Source: Rhodobacteraceae bacterium CG17_big_fil_post_rev_8_21_14_2_50_63_15 (GTDB lineage Bacteria; Pseudomonadota; Alphaproteobacteria; Rhodobacterales; Rhodobacteraceae). From it: a DNA stretch of 53,861 bases. The stretch is taken from positions 21,242-75,102 of the forward strand of contig PFEY01000103.1 in assembly GCA_002783205.1 (NCBI GenBank), given 5' to 3'. Both the position numbers and the translations under genes were made by a program. Below, piece by piece: positions 8,651-17,680 of this stretch; within the stretch, counting starts at the first letter, position 1; every line of letters begins with the position of its first letter. The notes under the pieces were generated by a model that worked only from the letters and a program-made list of their open reading frames with translations, ran no database searches and was not told the origin of the DNA.

Positions 8651-10027
8651 TTGTTCCGCATTCTCTGCATGTTTCTGATTGTGCTTGCGGGCCCGGTTGT
8701 GGCCGAGACCCGCGTTCCCGTCAGCCCGGCCGACATTTCGCTGGGGTTTGTGCCCGTGGTGCGCAAGGCGGCACCTGCGGTGGTCAACATCTACGCCCGC
8801 CGCGTGGTCGCGGCGCGACGCAGCCCCTTTGCGGGGGATCCGTTCTTTGGCCGGTTCTTCGAGGAATTCGGAGCCGGCCGGCCGCAGGTGCAGAACTCGC
8901 TCGGATCGGGGGTGATCCTGTCTTCGAACGGGATTGTGGTGTCCAATTATCACGTGGTGGGCGAAGCGACTGATATTCGCGTGGTTCTGAACGACCGGCG
9001 CGAATATGGCGCGCGGGTTCTGTTGGGGGATGAGGAGGCCGATCTGGCGGTGTTGCAGCTTGATGGCGCGCCGGATCTGCCCACGCTGCGTCTGCGCGAC
9101 AGCGACAGCGTGGAGGTGGGCGAACTGGTTCTTGCGATCGGCAATCCCTTTGGCGTGGGTCAGACCGTCTCGAGCGGCATCGTGTCGGGTCTGGCGCGGT
9201 CGGGCACGGCGATGGGCACGGCGCGCGGCTATTTCATCCAGACCGATGCGCCGATCAATCCGGGCAATTCGGGGGGTGCGCTGGTCGATGTCAATGGCGA
9301 TCTGATTGGCATCAACACCGCGATCCTGTCGCGCTCGGGTGGCTCGAACGGGATCGGTTTCGCAATCCCGTCCGCGCTGGTGGCTCAGGTCGTGGCGCAG
9401 GCGCAGGCGGGCAAGACCAAACTCGAACGGCCCTGGGCCGGCCTCGGCGGTCAACCGGTGACGCCGGACATGGCCGAGGGGCTGGGCCTGCCACGCCCGG
9501 ACGGGATCGTGATTTCGCAGGTCCATCCGCAGAGCAGCTTTGCGGCGGCAGTGCGGGCCGGTGACGTGATCACGGCCGTCGATGGGCAGCCGGTGAACAG
9601 CCCCGCCGAGATGGTCTATCGGATGACTTTGGCCGGGATTGGCAGGACCGCCTTGATCACCCGCTTGCGGGATGGCGTGATGGCCGAGATCGAGGTGGCC
9701 ATGATGGTCGCCCTCGAAGATCCGCCGCGTGCCACGGTGGAAACCGGGCCGCGCGCGGCATTGCCGCAGATGGTGCTCTCAACCGTCAATCCGGCGGTGA
9801 TCGATCAGTATCGTCTGCCGTTGACCGCCGAGGGTGTGATCGTCGAGGATCCCGGCCCTTATGGCACACGGGCCGGATTGCAGGCTGGCGATATTCTGCG
9901 CGGCCTGAACGGGATTTCGTTTTCTGACAGTGTCAGCGCCGCCGCAGCACTGGAGGCGGTCGGGCGCTCTCTTGCGCTCGAGGTGCAGCGTGGCGCGCAG
10001 CGCGTCGTGTTGCGGCTGCGGGGTTGA
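8651..10027 (+). CDS. Periplasmic Do-like (HtrA) serine protease
   Basis: A 458-residue protein beginning at TTG 8651, with GGAGG five bases upstream. An N-terminal signal peptide ends near residue 18 (GPVVA). The trypsin-like domain has His101 (NYHVVG), Asp131 (EADLAVLQL) and Ser207 (GNSGGAL), a complete triad. Two PDZ domains follow, about 255-340 and 370-455. Members degrade or hold misfolded envelope proteins, often under heat or oxidative stress. The short loop near residues 55-72 (FFGRFFEEFG) corresponds to the LA loop. rarA begins six bases after the stop, so the two are probably co-transcribed. Choosing between DegP, DegQ and DegS names is not safe from sequence alone. Confidence 0.93.
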   Translation: MFRILCMFLIVLAGPVVAETRVPVSPADISLGFVPVVRKAAPAVVNIYARRVVAARRSPFAGDPFFGRFFEEFGAGRPQVQNSLGSGVILSSNGIVVSNYHVVGEATDIRVVLNDRREYGARVLLGDEEADLAVLQLDGAPDLPTLRLRDSDSVEVGELVLAIGNPFGVGQTVSSGIVSGLARSGTAMGTARGYFIQTDAPINPGNSGGALVDVNGDLIGINTAILSRSGGSNGIGFAIPSALVAQVVAQAQAGKTKLERPWAGLGGQPVTPDMAEGLGLPRPDGIVISQVHPQSSFAAAVRAGDVITAVDGQPVNSPAEMVYRMTLAGIGRTALITRLRDGVMAEIEVAMMVALEDPPRATVETGPRAALPQMVLSTVNPAVIDQYRLPLTAEGVIVEDPGPYGTRAGLQAGDILRGLNGISFSDSVSAAAALEAVGRSLALEVQRGAQRVVLRLRG

Positions 10028-10033
10028 GGCATC

Positions 10034-11341
10034 ATGGCGGATCTCTTTGACAGTGACGCCACGCCGCCGGCCAAGCCCGCCCCGCGCCCGCTGGCCGATC
10101 GATTGCGTCCCCGCGCGCTGGCAGAGGTGATCGGTCAGGATCAGGTGCTGGGTCCGGAGGCGCCGCTTGGCGTCATGCTGGCCTCTGGCAGTCTCACATC
10201 GCTGATCTTCTGGGGGCCGCCGGGCGTGGGCAAGACCACCATTGCGCGGCTTCTGGCGGATGAGACAGCCCTGCATTTTGTGCAGATCAGCGCGATATTT
10301 ACCGGTGTTCCCGAGTTGCGTCGGGTGTTCGAGGAGGCCAAGCATCGGCGCGCCAACGGGCAGGGGACGCTCTTGTTCGTCGATGAGATCCATCGTTTCA
10401 ACAAGGCGCAGCAGGACGGATTCCTGCCTCATATGGAGGATGGCACGATCCTGCTGGTCGGGGCCACGACAGAGAATCCATCCTTCGAATTGAACGCCGC
10501 CCTGCTGAGCCGGGCGCAGGTGCTGGTGCTGACCCGTCTGACCCTTGGCGATCTGGAACGGTTGGCGCAGCGCGCCGAGCGGGACTTGGGCCGTGCCCTG
10601 CCGCTTGACGGTCCGGCGCGAGAGGCGCTTCTGGAGATGGCTGACGGTGACGGGCGCGCACTCCTCAATCTGATCGAGCAGGTGGCGGCCTGGAAGGTCT
10701 CTGGCAAGCTGGACAGTGCGGCGCTCGCCACCCGCCTGATGAAGCGGGCGGCGAAATACGACAAGAGCGGTGACGAGCATTACAACCTCATCTCCGCGCT
10801 GCACAAATCGGTGCGCGGGTCTGATCCTGACGCCGCACTCTACTGGCTGGCGCGGATGCTGACGGGGGGAGAGGATCCGCGCTATCTCGCGCGGCGCATC
10901 ACCCGCATGGCGATCGAGGATATTGGTCTCGCCGATCCACAGGCTCAGACGGTGTGCCTGCACGCCTGGGAGATCTACGAACGGCTGGGCAGTCCCGAAG
11001 GCGAGTTGGCCCTGGCGCAGGCGGTGACTTATCTCGCGCTCGCGCCGAAATCGAACGCCGGTTATGTCGCCTACAAGGCGGCCTTGCGAGAGGCCAGGAG
11101 GACGGGCAGTGAGCCGCCACCAAAACATATCCTGAACGCGCCCACCCGGTTGATGAAAGAGCAGGGATACGGCGAGGGTTACGCCTATGACCATGATGCC
11201 GAGGGCGGATTTTCCGGCCAGAACTATTTCCCGGAGGGCATGAAGCGCCCGGTTCTCTATCAGCCGGTCGAGCGTGGTTTCGAGCGCGAGCTCAAAAAAC
11301 GACACGAGTTTTTTTCCAAGCTGCGCGCGCGTCGGCCTTGA
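10034..11341 (+). CDS. rarA: Replication-associated recombination ATPase RarA (MgsA)
   Basis: A 435-residue cytoplasmic AAA+ ATPase related to clamp loaders and to yeast Mgs1. It acts at stalled or gapped replication forks, with single-strand binding protein. Walker A is GPPGVGKTT at residues 61-69 and Walker B is LLFVDEIH at 113-120. Sensor and tetramerisation regions follow (SVRGSDPDAALYWLARML, MAIEDIGLADP). The C-terminus RPVLYQPVERGFERE is typical. It lies six bases after the protease gene with a GAGG site before the ATG. Confidence 0.93.
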   Translation: MADLFDSDATPPAKPAPRPLADRLRPRALAEVIGQDQVLGPEAPLGVMLASGSLTSLIFWGPPGVGKTTIARLLADETALHFVQISAIFTGVPELRRVFEEAKHRRANGQGTLLFVDEIHRFNKAQQDGFLPHMEDGTILLVGATTENPSFELNAALLSRAQVLVLTRLTLGDLERLAQRAERDLGRALPLDGPAREALLEMADGDGRALLNLIEQVAAWKVSGKLDSAALATRLMKRAAKYDKSGDEHYNLISALHKSVRGSDPDAALYWLARMLTGGEDPRYLARRITRMAIEDIGLADPQAQTVCLHAWEIYERLGSPEGELALAQAVTYLALAPKSNAGYVAYKAALREARRTGSEPPPKHILNAPTRLMKEQGYGEGYAYDHDAEGGFSGQNYFPEGMKRPVLYQPVERGFERELKKRHEFFSKLRARRP

Positions 11342-11342
11342 C

Positions 11343-11388
11343 GTAAGATGCCGTCTCTCCTGAAAAGTTCATAAATACTTGATCTTAC
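11343..11388 (+). repeat. Spaced inverted repeat after rarA
   Basis: GTAAGAT (11343-11349) and ATCTTAC (11382-11388) are perfect seven-base arms 32 bases apart, right after the rarA stop. The loop holds a weak, reverse-oriented relative (AAGTATTTATGAAC) of the dispersed GAGTATTTT motif seen at 18985. The significance is uncertain. Confidence 0.3.
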
Positions 11389-11505
11389 ACGGTTCTGGCG
11401 GTGCTGGAGTCTTTGTTGGATCAGAGGGTGGAACACCAGGCGTTTTCGTGGTTTGATGGAAGTATGTCGTTTTCAAGTATCCTGACCGCGCGTCAGACCG
11501 TCTCG

Positions 11506-11535
11506 CTCTATGCGAGAACCACTCTATGCGAGAAC
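11506..11535 (+). repeat. 16-base tandem repeat upstream of ABC operon
   Basis: CTCTATGCGAGAAC occurs at 11506-11519 and again at 11522-11535, a 16-base period with 15 of 16 positions equal. The first copy also contains part of a TCTCG/CGAGA inverted repeat (11501-11517). It lies 54 bases before the binding-protein start, so it may be an operator or lie in the mRNA leader. Confidence 0.45.
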
Positions 11536-11588
11536 AATGGGTCTCTGGCTGCTGCAACGACAGATCAACCACAAGACAGGGGAATCTC

Positions 11589-13199
11589 ATGACACAGAAA
11601 ACCGATCAGGTCCTTCTGGACAGGCTGGCAGAGGCCGCGCGCCGGGGGGATATCTCGCGCCGGTCCTTCATGCATTTCGCCGCTGCCGCCGGGATCACGG
11701 CCTCTGCGGCCACCGGCCTCTGGGGCACTTCCGTCAAGGCCGCGGCGGCGCGCGGCGGCACGTTCCGCTGGGGCGTGCATGATGGCAACACCTCGGATAC
11801 CCATGATCCGGGCACCTATGTGACGCGGCAGATGATCTTTCTGGCGCATACCCACCGCAGCTATCTGACGCTGATCGAGCCCGACAATTCGCTCGGGCCG
11901 GATCTCGCGGTGAGCTGGGAAGCGACGCCGGATGCCAAGCAATGGACGTTCGAGCTCAATCCCGGCGCTTCGTTTCACAGCGGCAAGCCGGTCACGTCGC
12001 AGGATGTCATCGACAGCCTCAATCATCACCGCGGCGAGGGATCGACCTCGGCGGCCAAGGCGCTGTTGACCGATGTGACGGACATTACCGCCGATGGCGA
12101 TCACACGATTGTGATCAGTCTCGCGCGCGGCAATGCCGATCTGCCCTGGCTGATGACCGACTACCATTTCGCGATCTGTCCTTCGAAGGGCGATGGAACG
12201 ATCGACTGGCAATCGGGTGACGGGAGCGGTCCCTACAAGATCGACTCGGGCGAGTTCGGAATCCGCTGGGAATTGACCCGCCACGAAGGCTGGCATCTGG
12301 ATGGCGCCTGGTTCGACAAGGTGACGATGCTGGTCCTCAACGATCCGAATGCGCGCCAGACCGCGCTGGTGACGGGGGATATCGACTGTGCGTCGCTGAT
12401 CGAGCTCAAGACGCTGGCCCTCTTGCAGCGTAATCCGAACATCTCGGTGGACAATATTCCCTCGGGCGGGGCGATCACCATGCCGATGCATTGCGATACT
12501 GCACCGTTTGACGATGTGCGGGTGCGCACCGCGCTGAAACTGGCGATGAATCGCGACGAGATCATCGAGAAGATCGCGTTTGGCGCCGCAACCAAGGGCA
12601 ATGATTTCCATCTTTCGCCGGTGCAGCCCTATTGGCCCGACGATATCCCGCAGCGCGCGTATGATCCGGATCAGGCCAAGGCGTTGCTCAAGGAGGCGGG
12701 GCAGGAAGGTCTGAGCGTCAATATCTCGGTGGCCGACAGCGTTTACACCGGAGCGGTCGACATGTGTGTGCTCTATGCCGAACAGGCCAAGGCGGCGGGA
12801 ATCAACATCCGCGTCGTGCGTGAGCCGAATGATGGTTATTACTCCGATGTCTGGCTGAAGAAGCCGTTCAGCGCGGTTTCCTGGGGGGCGCGGCCGACGC
12901 CAGATGTGATGTTCACCCTGGCCTACAAGGATGACGCCGCCTGGAACGAGACCCGCTGGCAGAATGCGCGGTTCAACGAGTTGCTGTTGCAGGCCAAGGC
13001 GGAGCTGGACCAGGCCTTGCGGGCCGAGATGTATCGCGAGATGTGTCTGCTGATGCGCGACGACGGCGGCACGCTGCTGCCATTCTTCAACAACTGGGTC
13101 TATGCCCGGGGCAAGGGGCTGGAGCGCCCGGAGAATGTCGCGGCCAGCTGGGGCTGTGACGGCGCGCGTGCCGCCAGCCGCTGGTGGTTCTCTGCGTGA
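11589..13199 (+). CDS. Peptide/nickel-type ABC transporter substrate-binding protein, Tat-exported
   Basis: A 536-residue family 5 extracellular solute-binding protein. The N-terminus has a twin-arginine signal (ISRRSFMHF, Arg24-Arg25) followed by an Ala-rich hydrophobic stretch to about residue 52, so it should be exported folded. The mature part shows the family pattern: GPDLAVSWEATPD, WTFELNPGASFHSGKPVTSQDV and YDPDQAKALLKEAG. ATG 11589 has GGGGAA upstream. The gene leads a complete importer with two permeases and a double ATPase. Likely ligands are peptides or similar small cations, but the specificity cannot be read from sequence. A hairpin after the gene may keep this part of the mRNA abundant. 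Confidence 0.9.
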   Translation: MTQKTDQVLLDRLAEAARRGDISRRSFMHFAAAAGITASAATGLWGTSVKAAAARGGTFRWGVHDGNTSDTHDPGTYVTRQMIFLAHTHRSYLTLIEPDNSLGPDLAVSWEATPDAKQWTFELNPGASFHSGKPVTSQDVIDSLNHHRGEGSTSAAKALLTDVTDITADGDHTIVISLARGNADLPWLMTDYHFAICPSKGDGTIDWQSGDGSGPYKIDSGEFGIRWELTRHEGWHLDGAWFDKVTMLVLNDPNARQTALVTGDIDCASLIELKTLALLQRNPNISVDNIPSGGAITMPMHCDTAPFDDVRVRTALKLAMNRDEIIEKIAFGAATKGNDFHLSPVQPYWPDDIPQRAYDPDQAKALLKEAGQEGLSVNISVADSVYTGAVDMCVLYAEQAKAAGINIRVVREPNDGYYSDVWLKKPFSAVSWGARPTPDVMFTLAYKDDAAWNETRWQNARFNELLLQAKAELDQALRAEMYREMCLLMRDDGGTLLPFFNNWVYARGKGLERPENVAASWGCDGARAASRWWFSA

Positions 13200-13260
13200 G
13201 CGCATCTGCAAACCACGCGGCACCCGTCGGGGTCCGAGTCCTGCGGTGCTTGGCAGGGGT

Positions 13261-13296
13261 CGCAAGGCCCTTCGCCCGGCTCACGCGGCCCTTGCG
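13261..13296 (+). repeat. Stem-loop between binding protein and permease genes
   Basis: CGCAAGG (13261-13267) pairs with CCTTGCG (13290-13296) over a 22-base loop. It stands 61 bases after the binding-protein stop. Such hairpins often protect the highly expressed binding-protein part of ABC operon mRNAs. No T-run follows on this strand. Confidence 0.4.
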
Positions 13297-13401
13297 TGGC
13301 GGAAACAGAAAAAAAACACTACCGGGACCGTAAAATACTGTTAGCCTGAGTCAAAAGACCCGCCGGAACAAGGTGGCAGGCGAAAACAGGGAGAGGGAAA
13401 G

Positions 13402-14358
13402 ATGGGGGATATTCTTGGGCTCGTTGCAAAACGGCTCGGACTGGGGCTGATCATTCTACTGGTCATCTCGGTCATCATATTTTTCATGGTCGAGCTTTTG
13501 CCCGGCGATATCGCGCAGGCGGTGCTGGGTCAGGGCGCGACGCCCGAGAACCTCGCCGCGCTGCGCAAGGAGATGGGCCTCGATCAGCCGGCGATCATCC
13601 GCTACCTCAACTGGCTCAGGGGCGCGGTGGTGTTCGATTTCGGAAATTCGATCGTCACCGGAGCGAGCGTGGCGGACACGATCAGCGAGCGTTTTGCCAA
13701 CACCCTCTTTCTGGCTGCCTATGCAGCGGTGATCGCGGTGCCGGTGTCTATCGTCCTCGGGGTTCTGGTGGCGCTTGCGCGCAACTCGATCTTTGACCGG
13801 GTGGCGAATGTGGCGACGCTCACCTCGATTTCCAGCCCCGAGTTCTTTCTGGGCTATATCCTGATCCTCTATTTCTCGGTGAAATGGGGCATGTTCCCGG
13901 CGATTGCCAGCCTCAGCAGCGACATGAGCTTTGGCGAGTTGCTGAACCGCACCTTTCTGCCTGCGCTCACGCTGGTGCTGGTGGTGACAGCGCATATGAT
14001 GCGGATGACGCGGGCGGCGATCATCAACCTGCTGGCCAGCCCCTACATCGAGATGGCTCGGCTCAAGGGCACGCCGCCGTGGAAGGTGATCGTCAAGCAT
14101 GCCTTGCCCAATGCCTGGGCGCCGATCATCAACGTGGTGGCGCTCAACCTGGCCTATCTCATCACCGGTGTGGTGCTGGTCGAGGTGGTGTTCGTCTATC
14201 CGGGTATCGGACAGGCGCTGGTCGACGCGGTCTCGAAGCGCGATTTCCCGGTGGTGCAAGCCTGCTGCCTGATCTTTGCCGCGACCTTCATCCTGCTCAA
14301 TCTGGCGGCGGATGTGGGATCTATCCTGACCAATCCGCGTCTGCGGCATCCGAAATAA
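13402..14358 (+). CDS. ABC transporter permease, DppB type
   Basis: A 318-residue inner-membrane permease with six predicted helices. The N-terminal block RLGLGLIILLVISVIIFFMV and LPGDIAQAVLG are typical of the DppB/OppB family. The EAA-loop region MARLKGTPPWKVIVKHALPN contacts the ATPase. GAGAGGGAAAG precedes ATG 13402. It should pair with the next gene to form the channel of the importer. The length and domain layout are normal. Confidence 0.92.
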   Translation: MGDILGLVAKRLGLGLIILLVISVIIFFMVELLPGDIAQAVLGQGATPENLAALRKEMGLDQPAIIRYLNWLRGAVVFDFGNSIVTGASVADTISERFANTLFLAAYAAVIAVPVSIVLGVLVALARNSIFDRVANVATLTSISSPEFFLGYILILYFSVKWGMFPAIASLSSDMSFGELLNRTFLPALTLVLVVTAHMMRMTRAAIINLLASPYIEMARLKGTPPWKVIVKHALPNAWAPIINVVALNLAYLITGVVLVEVVFVYPGIGQALVDAVSKRDFPVVQACCLIFAATFILLNLAADVGSILTNPRLRHPK

Positions 14359-14370
14359 GGGGACGCGGAC

Positions 14371-15609
14371 ATGAGCGTTTTTGTCATTCTCTACTATACG
14401 CTGCTTCTCGGCGCCTCCTGCCTTGCGGCTTACTACAAGAAGCGGTCGGCGTTTCTGCTGCTGTTTTCGCTGACGCTGGTCTCTTTCATCCTGGGGATCA
14501 TCGGCGGGGTTGCCGCGCTCAGGATCGTGGCGATCTCGGCGGGGCTGCTGGGGCTGTCGGCGATGGTGTCCTACGCGTTCCGCGAATTCCTGATCATGAT
14601 CGCCCCGAGGAACATGGCCAAGGAGTTGCGCACCGCGCCGCTTACGGCGGCCTTCGGGATGTTCGTGATCTTTACGGTCGCGATTGCCGGGATCTTTGCA
14701 CCCTTCATCGCGCCCTTTGGCGAGGCGGAGGTGATCTCTTCGGCCTTTGCGCCGGCGGATGAGAACATGCTGCTGGGTGCCGATCAGCTGGGCCGCGACA
14801 TGTTCAGCCGACTGGTATTCGGCGCGCGCAACACGGTGGCGCTGGCGCTTGCGGGCACGGTGCTGGCCTTTACGCTGGGCGCGCTTGCGGGGTTGCTGGC
14901 AGCAACGAGCGGCGGCTGGTTCGATCAGGTCATCGCGCGCACATCGGATGTGATCATGTCGATCCCGTCGCTGATCTTTGCGCTGTTGATGCTGTCGATC
15001 TTTGGTGGCGAACTGGCGAATGACACCACGAGTTTCTGGCTGCTCACGGGTTTTGCCATGGTGACCGGGTTGCTGGTGGTCTCGGCGGTTTCGGAGCGCA
15101 GCGTGATGGGCTGGGTGATCGGGCTTGCGGTTCTGGCGGGGGTTTCGGCGGTCTTTGCCGGGGCGATGCTCATCCTCTTCAACCCGTCCGAGATCATCCT
15201 CATTCTGGTCGTCGCCGTGATCTACAGCCCGCGCGTGTTTCGTCTGACGCGGGCGGTGGCGGGCAACGTCGTGGTGATGGATTACATCGAAGCGGCCAAG
15301 CTGCGCGGCGAGCGGACGTGGTATCTGATCCGGCGCGAGATCCTGCCCAATTCGACCGCGCCTCTGGTGGCCGAGTTCGGGCTGGAATTCTGTTTCGTGT
15401 TCCTTCTGATTGCCGGGCTCAGTTTCCTTGGCCTTGGCATTCAGCCGCCGACCGCCGACTGGGGGTCGATGGTGCGTGAGAATGCGACGCTGATTTCATT
15501 CGGGGACATCACGCCGCTCATTCCTGCGGCGGCCATTGCGCTGTTGACCGTCGCGGTCAATTTCGTGGTGGACTGGATGCTCTACCGTTCCTCTGGCCTG
15601 AAGGTGTAA
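14371..15609 (+). CDS. ABC transporter permease, DppC type, enlarged
   Basis: A 412-residue permease, about 110 residues longer than usual DppC/OppC proteins. The common core begins near residue 86 (KELRTAPLTAAFGMFV), with the family block LLGADQLGRDMFSRLVFGAR and the EAA loop AAKLRGERTWYLIRREILPN. Two additions are visible. Residues 1-80 form about three extra hydrophobic helices. A roughly 60-residue hydrophobic insert around residues 213-275 (SFWLLTGFAMVTG through FAGAMLILF) adds about two more. It lies 12 bases after its partner and four bases before the ATPase gene. The extra helices may anchor the complex or bind a further subunit; that is inference. Confidence 0.9.
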   Translation: MSVFVILYYTLLLGASCLAAYYKKRSAFLLLFSLTLVSFILGIIGGVAALRIVAISAGLLGLSAMVSYAFREFLIMIAPRNMAKELRTAPLTAAFGMFVIFTVAIAGIFAPFIAPFGEAEVISSAFAPADENMLLGADQLGRDMFSRLVFGARNTVALALAGTVLAFTLGALAGLLAATSGGWFDQVIARTSDVIMSIPSLIFALLMLSIFGGELANDTTSFWLLTGFAMVTGLLVVSAVSERSVMGWVIGLAVLAGVSAVFAGAMLILFNPSEIILILVVAVIYSPRVFRLTRAVAGNVVVMDYIEAAKLRGERTWYLIRREILPNSTAPLVAEFGLEFCFVFLLIAGLSFLGLGIQPPTADWGSMVRENATLISFGDITPLIPAAAIALLTVAVNFVVDWMLYRSSGLKV

Positions 15610-15613
15610 CCCC

Positions 15614-17305
15614 ATGACCAAGAAGAAAGATGTTCTGCTGAAAATCCGCAACCTGAAGATTCAGGGTTACTCGAACGAATCCTGGATCGACATCATCAAG
15701 GGGGTCGATCTGACCCTGCATCGCGGCGAGGTGATGGGGCTGATCGGCGAATCTGGCGCGGGCAAGTCCACCATCGGGGCGGCCTGCATGGGCTATGCCC
15801 GCGACGGCACGCGCATCGTGGACAGCGTGATCGAGTTCGACGGGATGGAATTGACCACGGCGACCGAGGCCGAGCGACGCGCGCTCAGGGGATCGCGCAT
15901 CGCCTATGTGGCGCAATCGGCCGCCGCCTCGTTCAACCCGGCGCACAAGATCATCGACCAGCACACCGAGGCGCCGCTGCAATACCGGCTGAAAAAGCGG
16001 CTGGAGGCGCAGGAGGATGCGATGATGCTCTACGAGCGCCTGCGGTTGCCCAACCCCAAGGAGATCGGTTTTCGCTATCCGCATCAGGTTTCGGGCGGGC
16101 AGTTGCAGCGGGCGATGACGGCGATGGCGATGTCGTGTCGTCCCGATCTCATCATCTTTGACGAGCCGACGACGGCGCTTGACGTGACCACGCAGATCGA
16201 GGTTCTGGCCGCGATCCGCGATATCGTGGATCAGTTCAACACGGCGGCGATCTACATCACCCATGATCTGGCCGTGGTGGCGCAGATGGCCGACACGATC
16301 AAGGTGCTGCTGAAGGGCGAGGAGGTCGAGGAGGCCACGACGCGCGAAATGCTCGAACATCCCAAGGAGGATTATACCAAATCGCTCTGGGCCGTGCGCA
16401 GTTTCGAGAGCCCGCAACGCCATCGGCCCAAGGATGGCGTGCCGCTGATTTCGGTGCGCAACGTGGATGCGGCCTATACCGGCGGCGCCAAGGTGCTCGA
16501 TGATGTGAGTTTCGACATCTATGAGGGGATGACGGTGGCGGTGGTCGGCGAATCGGGGTCCGGCAAATCCACCACCGCGCGGGTGATCACCGGCCTGCTG
16601 CCGCCCTCGAAGGGCGAAGTGTTGTTCAAGGGGAAGCCGTTTCCGGCGGATTACCGGGACCGCACCAAGGATCAGTTGCGGCAATGCCAGATGATCTATC
16701 AGATGGCCGATACCGCGCTCAATCCCAAGGTGCGGATTTCCGAGATCATCGGGCGTCCGGCGGCATTCTATTCGGGGCTCAAGGGGGTCGCGCTCAAGAA
16801 CCGGGTGGACGAGTTGCTCGATCTCATCGAGCTTGAGCCGGCCCTCTATTACAACCGCTATCCGCCGGAATTGTCAGGCGGCCAGAAGCAGCGCATCGGC
16901 ATTGCCCGGGCGCTGGCGGCCAATCCGACGTTCATCGTGTGCGACGAGGTGACCTCGGCGCTGGATCAACTGGTGGCCGAGGGGATCCTGCGGCTGCTGG
17001 ACCGGCTGCAGAACGAGATGAACCTTGCCTATATGTTCATCACGCATGATCTGGCGACGGTGCGCTCGATCGCCGATGAGGTAGTGGTGATGCAGCATGG
17101 CAAGGTGATCGAGCAGGGGCCGAAGGACGAGATGTTCCAGCCGCCGCATCATCCCTATACGGATCTTCTGTTGAGTTCCGTGCCGGAGATGGACCCCGAC
17201 TGGCTGACCACGCTTCTGGAGGAGCGCGGGATCGACAATGTGGGAGATGCTGCCTCTGCGCGGATCGCGACGGATGATCCGAGGGTCAGCGGCACCGGGG
17301 CCTGA
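15614..17305 (+). CDS. Fused double ABC ATPase (DppD-DppF type)
   Basis: A 563-residue protein with two complete ABC cassettes in tandem, doing the work of DppD plus DppF. Walker A motifs are GESGAGKST (45-53) and GESGSGKST (312-320). Signature motifs are VSGGQLQRAM near 159-168 and LSGGQKQRIG in the second half. Walker B regions are LIIFDEPTTALD and FIVCDEVTSALD. The oligopeptide-type C-terminal extension follows each cassette (YTKSLWAV, YTDLLLSSVPEMD). It powers the importer encoded just upstream and ends the operon. Confidence 0.93.
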   Translation: MTKKKDVLLKIRNLKIQGYSNESWIDIIKGVDLTLHRGEVMGLIGESGAGKSTIGAACMGYARDGTRIVDSVIEFDGMELTTATEAERRALRGSRIAYVAQSAAASFNPAHKIIDQHTEAPLQYRLKKRLEAQEDAMMLYERLRLPNPKEIGFRYPHQVSGGQLQRAMTAMAMSCRPDLIIFDEPTTALDVTTQIEVLAAIRDIVDQFNTAAIYITHDLAVVAQMADTIKVLLKGEEVEEATTREMLEHPKEDYTKSLWAVRSFESPQRHRPKDGVPLISVRNVDAAYTGGAKVLDDVSFDIYEGMTVAVVGESGSGKSTTARVITGLLPPSKGEVLFKGKPFPADYRDRTKDQLRQCQMIYQMADTALNPKVRISEIIGRPAAFYSGLKGVALKNRVDELLDLIELEPALYYNRYPPELSGGQKQRIGIARALAANPTFIVCDEVTSALDQLVAEGILRLLDRLQNEMNLAYMFITHDLATVRSIADEVVVMQHGKVIEQGPKDEMFQPPHHPYTDLLLSSVPEMDPDWLTTLLEERGIDNVGDAASARIATDDPRVSGTGA

Positions 17306-17373
17306 TAGAGCGGGTCTAGATTGGGACTCGCCTGGCTCTTCTCACATCCGGGCTGGATTGACGTGCCGCGCCC

Positions 17374-17493
17374 TCAGAGAATTGCCATCGCCGACAGCAC
17401 CATAGTGCCGACAATCAGGCCGTAGACGACCACAACGGCCTGCCAAGAGGCGCTATGCGCACGCAGTTCGCGGTTGAATTCATCACGGGTCAT
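17374..17493 (-). CDS. 39-residue single-pass membrane protein
   Basis: The product starts MTRDEFNRELRAH, a short amphipathic charged segment, and continues into one hydrophobic helix (about residues 17-39, WQAVVVVYGLIVGTMVL...). GGAG lies seven bases before ATG 17493. The combination of a good ribosome binding site, a basic/acidic head and one membrane span is typical of real small membrane proteins. A longer in-frame version exists but its extra residues look random. It lies on the same strand as, and 187 bases downstream of, the MFS gene. The function is unknown. Confidence 0.6.
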   Translation of the reverse strand: MTRDEFNRELRAHSASWQAVVVVYGLIVGTMVLSAMAIL

Positions 17494-17680
17494 GACAATC
17501 TCCAGCGTCTCAGGGTCCGGTCCGCGCCGGATCCCCCGGCCACGGCCAGCACATATTGGTTTTTGGCTCGCGCGCAAGGGGTCGGTGATGGAAAACACAT
17601 GCGGAATTTGCAACCCGCCCCCGCGTTCATCGCATGGCAGGACCTCCGCAGGATGCCGGTTCTCAACAGGTTTAAACGTC

